A stretch of DNA of 64,000 nucleotides, from positions 2,149,424 to 2,213,423 of the forward strand of contig OX243825.1 of NCBI GenBank assembly GCA_945859605.1, read 5' to 3'. This DNA is from Lumbricus rubellus. Lineage: Eukaryota > Annelida > Clitellata > Crassiclitellata > Lumbricidae. The notes under the pieces were generated by a model that ran no database searches, was not told the origin of the DNA, and saw only the letters and a program-made list of their open reading frames with translations. This document shows positions 1 to 23,589 of this stretch, in pieces; the first letter of the stretch is position 1, and each line of letters starts with the position of its first letter. A program made the translations under genes and the position numbers.

Positions 1-47
1 TTAATTTCCAGCTTTGCATTTTTCAAGCTCTTGTTACTAAAACATTT

Positions 48-338
48 ATGGTAACTGTGACCATCGAAATTTTTTTGCCCCCCCCCCTGCAAAAATTTCT
101 GCGGGCGCCCATGCTTATGGCCACCTATCTCTTTGTTCCACTGGCTTTCGAGACCATGGGACCAATCAACATCGACGGATTGAAGCTTCTGAAGGTTTTG
201 GGGCGTCTCCTGACTCAAATCACTGGAGACCCCAAAGAGTCAAGCTATCTGTTCCAACGGATTTCAGTTTGCATCCAAAGATTCAACGCTGTTGCTTGCA
301 GGGGCACATTCGAGAAGCAGCCACAGCTATCAGATTGA
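48..338 (+). mobile_element. 3'-terminal fragment of a retroelement-like ORF
   Basis: An open frame of 96 codons ends at 338. Its second half, with GPIN, LGRLL, TGDPKES and LFQRISVCIQRFNAV, resembles a tail I remember downstream of reverse-transcriptase-like ORFs in marine invertebrate genomes. The first 35 codons run through a poly-C tract and are probably not coding. No initiation context, splice signal or partner domain is visible. I take it for a decayed mobile-element remnant upstream of the PLEKHG7-like exons rather than a host exon. The family match is from memory and untested. Confidence 0.4.
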
Positions 339-416
339 CTACAACTGATTCCATAGTCTTTATATACACTATTCGTTGACTTGTATACCTTTGTGAATTG
401 AACTACTTCGGTTAAT

Positions 417-526
<110 letters not shown>

Positions 527-579
527 CACTGAATGACCTAGTTAATATGCAGATTGCAGAGGCTTAGTTCAGGCGGGCA

Positions 580-650
580 TTAACCCTTTAATGCCGAGAT
601 GGTAGTAAATGGTATGGGAAATCCTATACCCTCCGGCATTAAAGGGTTAA
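580..650. mobile_element. 63-bp TTAA-flanked mini inverted-repeat element
   Basis: TTAA at 580-583 and 647-650 bracket a 63-bp unit. Its ends are CCCTTTAATGCCG and CGGCATTAAAGGG, 13-bp inverted repeats. A TTAA duplication with CCCT-type ends is the signature of piggyBac-like transposition, and the two larger elements near 55-58 kb in this window have the same arrangement. At this size it would be a minimal MITE. A chance hairpin is the alternative, but perfect 13-bp arms abutting TTAA on both sides make that less likely. Confidence 0.6.
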
Positions 651-1318
651 GAGTAATAATAATAATAATCAATGTGTCAATAGAGACACCTTTCAAACGT
701 CATAACTCTACATTATATAAACTGTAAACTACGCTTTTGATTTTAATCTGCACTTCTGAATGTAGTTCGTTAGTCGAAAACGTCATGTCGTGGCGACGAC
801 TGATAATTAACTATTGGCGTTGTCCCGCTCGCTTATCCAGGCTTCATACTGGCACTACCACTAAGCTTATCAAAAGATTTCCTTCGATGTGTCGTCAGAA
901 ATCAAGCTAATGCAATTCTCTTAATTGTCGTGAAAATATAGTTATGAGCGTTCTAAGGAACTCAACCATGTGAAAGAACTGAGAAATCTTTAACGATAGA
1001 TAGATCAATCGTCACCAAAAGGGCGCTGTTACCTTACTATTACATGAAAATAAACAGTATAAATAATGCGATCCTAAAGCAGTAAAGTTTCAAGAAATTA
1101 TGCCTGAAGTTTGGAGCCTAAACCGTAAGCAGCGACGCTTAGACACCTTGGAATTTCTGTCTATGAATCCTATAAATAGTTCTAGTTTGGACTTAGGCAC
1201 TAATCAGCGCTTTGCTAATATCTAATTTTAATTCGATAGAGCCTGAAGGATATTTTCTACCACGAGAGATAAAACAATAATAATTGAAATCTAAAGAAAC
1301 CTGTTTTCTTTTTCTTAG

Positions 1319-15259
<13,941 letters not shown>

Positions 15260-15271
15260 TGGGTGCTAGAT

Positions 15272-15452
15272 AAATCGTCTGTCTGTCTGTATGTTTATCG
15301 GTCTGTCTTTTTGTCTGTCTTTCTGTATGTCTATTTGTCTGTCTTTCTGTATGTATGTCTGTCTGTCTGCCTGCCTGCCTGTCTGTCTGTCTATAATGCC
15401 TGTCTGTCTGCCTGCCTGCCTGCCTACCTGTCTGCCTGTCTCTTTATAATGC

Positions 15453-15524
<72 letters not shown>

Positions 15525-15715
15525 AATGCCTGTCTGTCTACCTGCCTGCCTGTCTGTCTGTCTATAATGCCTGTCTGCCTGCCTGCCTACTTTTCTGTAT
15601 GTCTGTCTATAATGCCTGTCTGTCTGTATGTTTATCTGTCTATATGCCTGTCCGTTTATAATGCCTGTCTATCTGTCTGCCTGGCTGTCTGTCTGTCGGT
15701 CTGTCTGTCTGCCAA
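15272..15715. repeat. (CTGT)n tract right after the PLEKHG7-like stop
   Basis: Tetramers CTGT/CTGC with recurring TATAATGC interruptions, starting 13 bp after the TGA at 15257-15259. If transcribed, it forms the proximal 3' UTR. I could not identify a convincing AATAAA before or after it. An ATTAAA lies near 16,057. Confidence 0.9.
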
Positions 15716-15817
15716 TTTATCAATCAATCAATTGATAGGGCAATCGACTGATCTGATGTTACCGTCATTGGTTCACATTTATCGTCTTCTATTTCAAGGA
15801 TTACTGTCATCCATAGC

Positions 15818-16650
15818 TCGAGGGTACGCGTACCCTAAAATAGAATACGTTAAAATACGTACGTACCTTTCAAAAAATAGAATACGCGTATGGTACGTAC
15901 CGTACACGAAAATTTCATTCATGGATTACTCGGCGACCCATAGCCTTTACGTAAAATCTGACGTCAACTGTAGGCGGCCTATATGTATGCGTCATTGAAA
16001 CCGGTGCTTTAGGTAGCGTAGCAGTAAATTTAATTCGATAAATTCTTCGGTTATAATTAAATTGATGTATATTGTACTGTCTTTCTGATGAGAGCTACGT
16101 ACGTCGTACACGTCACTGGTTTGCAAATTGCTGTAACTCGAAAGTTGCAGTAGGCTACAATGGCTACATGTATGTCTTATAGCCTAAGCATCAGTCAGCG
16201 ATTCAGCGATGCCCAGAGAACATGGGAAGGAATATACGCACGTGAAAGTTTTGAAAAATGCAAAAAACAATTATTTGATTGAATGCAATTTTTTCGACAA
16301 ACAGTTTTGGGTTGGATCAGGCAATCGCACAAGAACGCAACTTTGAAGTGCTGCAGCAGAACTGAGCCGACTGACTGACATTGGTGTATTAAGTGCAATG
16401 TATGCTGGCTAAAGATAGACCTACAATATAAATTATAATAGCATTGCAGCAATTTACTACGCCGTAGACCTATACATATTTATAATGGGTTGTGATTGTT
16501 TGCTTAAATTAAATTGAACATTCTTCTAATGAGCAATGACATGGTTAACGTATTTTATTCATAGTTTACGTACCCTAAAATAGGGCACGTTAAAATACGT
16601 GCGTACCTTTCAAACAAATAGAATACGTATGGTACTTACCCTCGAGCTTT
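15818..16650. mobile_element. Probable 0.8 kb TIR element
   Basis: The left end AGCTCGAGGGTA and right end TACCCTCGAGCT are inverted repeats. Close to each end is a direct copy of a 70-bp module (TACCCTAAAATAG, ACGTTAAAATACGT, GTACCTTTCAAA, GAATACG). No target duplication was found and no coding frame is supported. This fills most of the gene-free stretch after the PLEKHG7-like gene. Confidence 0.5.
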
Positions 16651-16684
16651 GCTGTCTTCAAACTCAGTGATTCAATTAAGGTTC

Positions 16685-16765
16685 CAACTTGTCTAGCAGT
16701 CACTCCATCGGACTCGAACCCTTGGCCTATCTGTTACGGACCCAGTGCGCTAACCGCTTATACGT
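16685..16765 (-). mobile_element. tRNA-derived SINE head or degenerate tRNA
   Basis: The minus strand carries GCGGTTAGCGCACTGGG (A-box-like) and GGGTTCGAGTCC (a good B box) at tRNA spacing. Acceptor-stem pairing is poor, so a functional tRNA is not supported. Confidence 0.45.
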
Positions 16766-17024
16766 TTGTTTCGTACATTTCTTTTATTACCATAACAGAC
16801 CTGCACGATTTCCGTCTTTCATCTCAGTTAATATACCGTTATACATCTAAGCGACATGCGCTACCAGCGCTTAGGGCACGAGGGGGCACGAGGGGGCACG
16901 AGTGTACAGGGTCAATAATTATGGTCTTATGTGTGATAAACCTGCTTCGTATAAACTTTTTTCCACATCTTATAGTTACATGTAGCTGCAGTGAGGCAAG
17001 AGTGCCCTGAGAGACTTTATAGAG

Positions 17025-17335
17025 ATCAAACACATTTCGAATTACAAAAATTATGACGATATCGCACCCCGTTCAGAAGTTATGACCAAAACAGCCGAAA
17101 TACCAGAGTGGTGGATACAGGATACCACCATTAGGCTAGTTTATCGACTATTATCATTCATATCTATAAATTATTGCAAAGGGAAACACATATTGTCATT
17201 CTGCATTATAAGGAGTGTATATGGTTATATTTACATCCTTATTATTTGTCCTCTGATAATCGGAAGCGATCATAATAAATACAAATATCTGAATATTTGC
17301 AAAGCGATATTTCTGCGTAAATGTTTAACTACAAA
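17025..17335. repeat. Dispersed repeat, first copy (see 62,865-63,190)
   Basis: This stretch aligns by eye with 62,865-63,190. Shared words are CCGTTCAGAAGTT, CCAAAACAGCCGA, TAGTTTATCGACTATTATCA and GCAAAGCGATA, in the same order. The second copy lies just downstream of the last exon of FReD gene C. This copy lies downstream of gene A, separated from it by 6 kb of inserted repeats. It is best read as part of the duplicated 3' flank of the FReD genes. Confidence 0.6.
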
Positions 17336-17340
17336 CTAAT

Positions 17341-17556
17341 GGTGGTGTAGTGGGTATGTTCGTTTACTTGCAGTCGAAGGGTTGCAACCCATCTCAAGTC
17401 GCCGCGTAGGGACCTTGGGCAAGTCCTTTACTTGCAATTGTTCAGCGCTTAGGCGTGAAACTCCGATTCAGTGTCAGCGCTGTTACAGTAGTCGTGAGCG
17501 CTTTTGAGTCGAATCTTGAAAGGTGCCATAGCAAATGCACAAACGTACATGTACGT
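17341..17556 (+). mobile_element. tRNA-derived SINE, copy 1
   Basis: The head has TGGTGTAGTGGG (A box) and GGGTTGCAACCC (B-box position). The body reads GGGACCTTGGGCAAGTCC and GGCGTGAAACTCCGATTCAG and ends with GAAAGGTGCCATAGC. Copies of the same order occur at 25,164 (+) and 60,226 (-). The 3' end passes directly into an ACAT tract, suggesting the SINE tail seeded the microsatellite. Confidence 0.75.
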
Positions 17557-18077
17557 TCATACATACATACATACATACATACATACATACATACATACAT
17601 ACATACATACATACATACATACATACATACATACATACATACATACATACATACATACATACATACATACATACATAGATGCATACATGCATACATGCAT
17701 ACATGCATACATGCATACATGCATACATGCATACATGCATACATGCATACATGCATACATGCATACATGCATACATGCATACATGCATACATACATACAT
17801 GCATACATACATACATACATACATACATACATACATGTACATACATGTACATACATACATACATGCATACATACATACATACATACATACATACATACAT
17901 ACATGTCATACATACATACATACAAACATACATACATACGTACGTACGTACGTACGTACGTACGTACGTACGTACGTACGTACGTACGTACATACATACA
18001 TACATACATACATACATACATACATACATACATACATACATACATACATACATACATACATACATACATACATACAT
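17557..18077. repeat. (ACAT)n tract with ATGC and ACGT sub-blocks
   Basis: Pure ACAT is followed by an ACATGCAT octamer block (about 17,680-17,790), ACAT again, a roughly 50-bp pure ACGT block (17,938-17,990) and ACAT to the end. All the IHTYIHTY and MYVCMYVC frames on both strands are artefacts. Confidence 0.97.
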
Positions 18078-18389
18078 GTAAGTAAGTAAGTAAGTAAGTA
18101 AGCCGTTTATTGACAAAGCATCAAACACATACAAAAGAGCAGTAATCAGTACAAATTCAATGACTTTCGAGTGATCGGTGCATAAGTCAAAGGGTCAATC
18201 CAAAATGGTCGTATGGACCCGCTGAGGCTGGATTGACCCTTCCTTTCTCAATAACATTTGGCTATTGTAAAAAAACAGTGCAAAGCACAACATCTTACAC
18301 ATGAAACGAAAGCAAACTGAATTGAAATGACACACAGATTTCAAAAACAAAACAAAAACAAGAAAAAACAAATTATGACCAATTGTTTA

Positions 18390-21300
18390 AATCTAGTAAA
18401 CAGAGATTAAACAGTCTTTTAATTTTGTCTTAAACATGTTAATGGTGGGTATAAGTGTAATATATTTTGGGAGGTTATTCCATATCATAGGGCCAGAACA
18501 TTTAATCGAAAATAATTTCATCCTAGTATGTGCAACATCGGTGCGGTAGTGTAACAGAGTTCTAGTGAAATGGTTATGTACAGCAATTCCCTGACAAAAA
18601 TAACCATCAAATGTCCTAGGCAACAATCTGTGATGATAGCGAAACATGAACAAACTGATTTGAAACTTATATATATATCTGATAATCGTAGTATGTTATA
18701 GGTTCGAAAAATTGGTTTGGTACTCACAGACCAGCATAATAAGAAAATAGTTCGAATGGCACGTTTTTGCAAACTCTCCAATTTCTTTAAATAAAAACTA
18801 TAAGTTGAGGCCCAGCAAATGTTACAATATGACAAGTATGGAAAAATTAAGAAATAGTATAAGTCTTGTAATGTAGCTTGAGAGAGACAGTGACGGATTG
18901 TTGATAGCACGCTAATATTTTTTGCTATTTTTTTAGATATCTGCTTAATGTGTTCTTTCCAGGTGAGGTGCTGGTCCAGATACACACCTAAAAATTTACA
19001 TGATTCAGTCGGCATAATCATTTGACCATCCATTGTCAATCTGTAATCACACACTGGCGTTAGTTTACGGCGGGATCCAAAAAGAATAAAGTTTGTTTTA
19101 TCAATATTAAGCGATAATTTGTTAGCTCTAAACCAGGAAGAAATGGTGATGAGCTCATGATTAGCTCTTTCAAACAATGATTCTATTGACTTATCAGATA
19201 TAAAGGCATTCGTGTCATCAGCAAACAATATATAGTGAAACACTTTGGAAGTAGTCGTCAGGTCATTTACATATATTAGAAATAATAATGGCCCCAGAAT
19301 TGAACCCTGAGGTACGCCACAACTGATGGGTTTACCAACAGATAAATGACCTTTGAAATAAACATGTTGTGATCTGTTGTTAAGAAAATCAGAAATCCAT
19401 GCCTTACTTACACCCCTGATACCATAGTGTTCAAGTTTTTTTAAATAAAATTTTGTGGTTTACAGTATCAAAGGCCTTGGATAGATCAAAAAATATTCCT
19501 AGAGAAAGTTCTCGGTTATCCATAGATTCTAAGATTTTACATTGTATTTCCAAGAGTGCCATATATGTGGAATGTTGTTTTTGGAAGCCGTATTGATTAG
19601 GTGATAGTACATTCATTTTAAGGAAATAATCCATCAATATGTTATACATGATCCTTTCAAAGAATTTGGAAAAAAATGGAAGTATAGAGATGGGTCGATA
19701 GTTATTTATTTTGTGTCTTTCACCTGATTTATACAGAGGTATGACTTTAGCCATTTTTATTTCTGTTGGGATGATGCCAGTAAAAAATGAACTATTTATA
19801 ATTTGAGCCAGAGGTTCGGCAATAAGCTGAATTATGGCTTTTGCAACACTAGAATTAATATCGTCCATACCCGAACTGTAAGTTGTTCTTAATTGTTTTG
19901 CAACATCAATCACTTCATGCTTGCTGGTAGGAAAAAGTCCGAAAGAAGAACTCTGCGAGTCCTTTAAGAATGTTTCAAATGCTTCTGAGTTTTCACTAAT
20001 TTTGGCAGCTAACGTCGGACCAATGTTTACAAAGTAATCATTGAATTTATTAGCAACTTCTAGTCTATTAGAGACATCTGCTCCGTCTATTTTGAATGTG
20101 TCAGGGGTGGGAATATTATCGTTATTAGTTAATAATAGCCTAATAGTTTTCCAAGCTTTTTAAAGATCATTTTCACATTTCTGGAATCTGTCTGTATAGT
20201 ACATTTTTTCAGCATGTTTTCTAATTTGTTTGAATTTATTCCGATATTTAACAAAAATGGCTTTATTAGAATCATTGGGATTTTTCAGATATTTGGAGTA
20301 AAGTCTTGACTTTTTTGGCAGGATTTCAGTAATGCACTGGTCATCCAAGGTTGTTTTACATTGCAACCTCTTTTTTTATCAGTTATCACTGGGAAGTTCT
20401 TATTGTAAAGATCTTTTTAGGTATCCATGAAGCAGGTGTAAGCAGCACACGGTTTATCCATTACACACAACCTTTCAACTTCAAACCAATCAGTCTCTGC
20501 CAAAGAAATACCAAATTGAGTATTAGTCTTTTCGTTAATTAGCCTACTGGTAGAGGAGGTTGGCTGAGTCCGTTTCACAGATATATCTAAACAAAGCATA
20601 ACAGGTAGGTGATCTGATATATCGTTCAGTAATATGTAAGACTCCTGCTTATCTGTAAGAAAATTACTGAATATATTGTCAATGAGGGTAGCAGTAACAG
20701 AAGTAATTCTAGTTGGATGCAGTATAGATGGCAACATTTGATGGGATGTCATTATGTTAAAGAAATCTTGCGTGGGTTGATGTTCATCCAGTTTCAGCAA
20801 ATTTATATTAAAGTCACCAGCAAGAATAATCTTTGGATTAGTACTAGTCAACTTGGATAATGTGCGTTCAATGTCTATATTAAACTGGTCAACAGGATCA
20901 CCAGGAGGACGATACAGGACACCAATTACAATATCCTTGCCCTTGGTTTGGTAAACTTTGATGAACATGTATTCAAAGCAATTTATGGGATTTGACCACT
21001 CTGAATCAATAATTTCAAAAGAAACACCGCACTTGATGAAGAAACCTACTCCACCACCACCCTTGTCATATGGTCTACATTTATGCACAAGCTGTAACCA
21101 GGGATTGATACTGCTTTTTCCAAACTGGCATCCAACCAAGTTTCAGTGACTGCCAAAACATTAGCATTACACATTGAAAGCAACAATTGAATATCTGCTA
21201 GTTTATTAAATAAACTCCTACTGTAACAGTTTAGATGAACAACAGAAAAACCATCATGATATTCCAGCTTTGCTACTGTTTCAAATATCTGTTCCATATT

Positions 21301-21665
21301 TAAATATGTACTTGAACATACTGTTCTACCAGTGAAAAGGTTAGCATCAGCATCAATATCCTCGTCTAACAGTAGTGCACGCCCATCGTCATAGTGTTCA
21401 ACTGGTTTAAATGTCATGTCATGACACCCTATTACATTTGAGACTGAATTTGAAACTGAATCTAAAAACTCTCGGTCATCTTCGATATGATTAAACGGAA
21501 AAATACTTGTTGTGCATAAAATACAAAACCATTGTGATACAATGAAGGAACTAAAACGACCAACCAGGTCAGTGCAAGACATATGGCACAAAGAAAAACA
21601 TATAGTGCAAAGCACTCTCTTACATTTTGTTATCGACAAATCGATTACAATAAGAGCATGAGCTA
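18390..21665 (-). pseudogene. LINE ORF2 (finger, endonuclease, reverse transcriptase), frameshifted
   Basis: Recognisable blocks in order on the minus strand: CTICFSLCHMSC and WFCILC (zinc finger); HLNCYSRSLFNKLADI, TETWLDASL, GGGVGFF, VLYRPPG, LAGDFNINLL and SDHLPVMLCL (endonuclease catalytic blocks); YRPISILPFFSKFFERIM, NQYGFQKQHST, FDLSKAFDTVNH and LFADDTNAF (RT, with FADD in place of YADD). It then has LSYCNICWASTY and LQKRAIRTIF towards the C terminus. At least three frame changes (near 21,060-21,130, 20,400 and 19,430) separate the blocks, so no full-length protein can be made. Confidence 0.85.
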
Positions 21666-21785
21666 CGAGAAAGAGACATTAGGCAAGAATGGCTAGGTTG
21701 TCAATTTTTACGTTTACACATAGAAAGGATTCACTAAGCTCAGGTAGTCGAGAAACCAGCATACAGTAGTGTCTATAACAGCTTA

Positions 21786-22556
21786 TTAATATTTCTTTAA
21801 GTCTTCTATATCAGTTATCTTGTCAGGCTTCTCACCAGGATTTGTGGTTCTCTTGATGAAGACGAAACCCCCATTCGTCCACTTTCCAGAAATTTTCTTA
21901 ATCTTTAAGAGACGGCGAGCTTCCGAGAAGATGTGAGCATTGCTTCTTGTTAGATTCTCATTGATGTAGACAGGCGTAGACTGACGTCCACGAAGTTTGC
22001 GCCGTGCACGATAAACATCATCTCTGATGCGCCGTGATGTGAAGCGAACAATGATCGGACGAACTTTGTCTCCTTTTCCACGTGGAATTCTGTGTGCTGT
22101 TGAGATGTCTGCAAGGTCTAGCACAACTCCGAGAGATTCTTCACAGAGATCAATGACTGCTTTTTCCGTGCGACCGTGGCTTTCCGCTGGCGTTGTAGCG
22201 TGGGAAGCATGCGAATCATGGCCGGAGACGATCTCTGACGTATCGGACTCTGGCAGCCCATGAAAAATTAGATTGTCAGATCTCGAGTATACCTCTAGCT
22301 GTTCGATGCGAGATTTAAGCACGGTGCTTTCCTTTGACAAAATGTCTATTTTGTCATTGACAGGCGCAATAAGTTTCTCGGCAACGTTGCAGGCAATTTT
22401 CTCCATAGAAGCTTTCAAATCATCGGTCTGAGCTTTAAGTAGTTTCTGAATAGTCTTAGTGATTTTCTCATCTAGACGAGCGATAATGGCGTCTAAGACT
22501 TTCTCCTCTACTACTGCCTCCACGAGCTCGTCAACCTTGAAAGATTTTTTCGACAT
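21786..22556 (-). CDS. LINE ORF1 protein (coiled coil plus RRM-like), intact frame
   Basis: The 256-residue frame has no internal stop. Residues 1-95 are Lys/Glu/Leu-rich with heptad character and probably form the trimerising coiled coil. Residues about 96-175 hold SDNLIFHGLPESD and TAHRIPRGKGDKVRPIIVRF, as in the RRM of L1/CR1 ORF1 proteins. The end (VYINENLTRSNAHIFSEARR) fits the C-terminal nucleic-acid-binding domain. Known role in the family: RNA-binding chaperone of the retrotransposition particle. The frame is intact although ORF2 is broken. Host-gene exaptation is possible but nothing shows it. Confidence 0.85.
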   Translation of the reverse strand: MSKKSFKVDELVEAVVEEKVLDAIIARLDEKITKTIQKLLKAQTDDLKASMEKIACNVAEKLIAPVNDKIDILSKESTVLKSRIEQLEVYSRSDNLIFHGLPESDTSEIVSGHDSHASHATTPAESHGRTEKAVIDLCEESLGVVLDLADISTAHRIPRGKGDKVRPIIVRFTSRRIRDDVYRARRKLRGRQSTPVYINENLTRSNAHIFSEARRLLKIKKISGKWTNGGFVFIKRTTNPGEKPDKITDIEDLKKY

Positions 22557-22649
22557 GATGATTAGTCCAGTAAACGGGCTGCAGTGCGCTTTTTTCTTGA
22601 ATACTACTTTTTCTAGGTTTTACGTTGCAGACAGGCGTAGACTGACGTT

Positions 22650-22742
22650 CAAGTGACGCAAGCTACATGTATACCAATAAAATTCATTAGTGTATTTGCC
22701 CGTAAGACAGGCAGCAACACGACAGTTGTTGAACCACCATCC
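22650..22742 (-). pseudogene. 93-bp scrap of the FReD gene A last exon
   Basis: The minus strand encodes GWWFNNCR-AACLTGKYTNEFYWY and LRHL. It is nearly identical at the DNA level to gene A at 23,645-23,733, apart from a 6-bp insertion (CATGTA) and one substitution. Homology stops abruptly on both sides. It is a copied fragment rather than a relic of a separate gene. Confidence 0.8.
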
Positions 22743-22767
22743 TGCCTGCGTGCTGCGTACATACATG

Positions 22768-22862
22768 TACATACGTATATACATACATACATACATACAT
22801 ACATACATACATACATACATACATACATACATACATACATACATACATACATACATACATAC

Positions 22863-22895
<33 letters not shown>

Positions 22896-23300
22896 CATAC
22901 ATACATACATACATACATACATACATACATACATACATACATACATACATGTACATACATACATACATACATACATACATACATACATACATACATACAT
23001 ACATACATACATACATACATACATACATACATACATACATACATACATACATACATACATACATACATACATTTACATACATGTACATGCATACATACAT
23101 ACATACATACATACATACATACATACATACATACATACATACATACATACATACATACATACATACATACATACATACATACATACATACATACATACAT
23201 ACATACATACATACATACATACATACATACATACATACATACATACATACATACATACATACATACATACATACATACATACAATACATACATAAATACA
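22768..23300. repeat. (ACAT)n tract, about 530 bp
   Basis: Almost pure ACAT/ATAC tetramers with rare TTAC and ATGC variants. A 20-bp sequence (CCTGCCTGCGTGCTGCGTAC) occurs directly on both sides, near 22,741 and 23,367. All protein frames here are artefacts. Confidence 0.97.
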
Positions 23301-23589
23301 TACATGTACAATTGTACATACATACATAGGCTACATACACGCATGCATGCCTGCGTGCGTTCGTGCCTGCCTGCGTGCTGCGTACAAAGATTATTATCTG
23401 AAACATAATATTGAAGATGAATGATTGCGAGATACTAATATAATTGAATGTGACAGTGATAAAGACTGCACCAGAGTAATGTAGTTCGTGCTAAACATAA
23501 CATATTGGCACGTTTGACTTTACAGCATAATTTTGTACAGAAAGAAATAAATTGGCGACATACAGAGTCTCTGATTTTTCAACTTTTGT

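Larger units (their letters stand above)
18080..22560 (-). mobile_element. Nearly full-length two-ORF LINE (CR1/Jockey-type), decayed
   Basis: In minus-strand order: ORF1 (22,556-21,786), then an ORF2 that starts with a Cys/His-rich finger (about 21,640-21,540), an apurinic-type endonuclease (21,300-20,420) and a reverse transcriptase (19,913-18,520), ending in a CTTA tetramer tail at 18,080-18,103. ORF1 followed by a finger, endonuclease and RT is the layout of CR1-clade elements. ORF2 has several frameshifts and stops, so the copy is inactive. It sits downstream of FReD gene A in the same orientation. Confidence 0.85.

Noticed and set aside
1100..1228. ATG frame MPEVWSLNRKQRR considered as first coding exon of the RhoGEF
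   Set aside because: Its only good donor (CC then GTAAGC) is phase 1, while the exon at 1319 needs phase 0.
16685..16765. Functional tRNA gene
   Set aside because: A and B boxes are present but the acceptor stem does not pair and no clear anticodon arm is seen.
17442..18134. Many IHTYIHTY and MYVCMYVC proteins on both strands (also 22,620-23,408)
   Set aside because: Translations of ACAT tetramer tracts.
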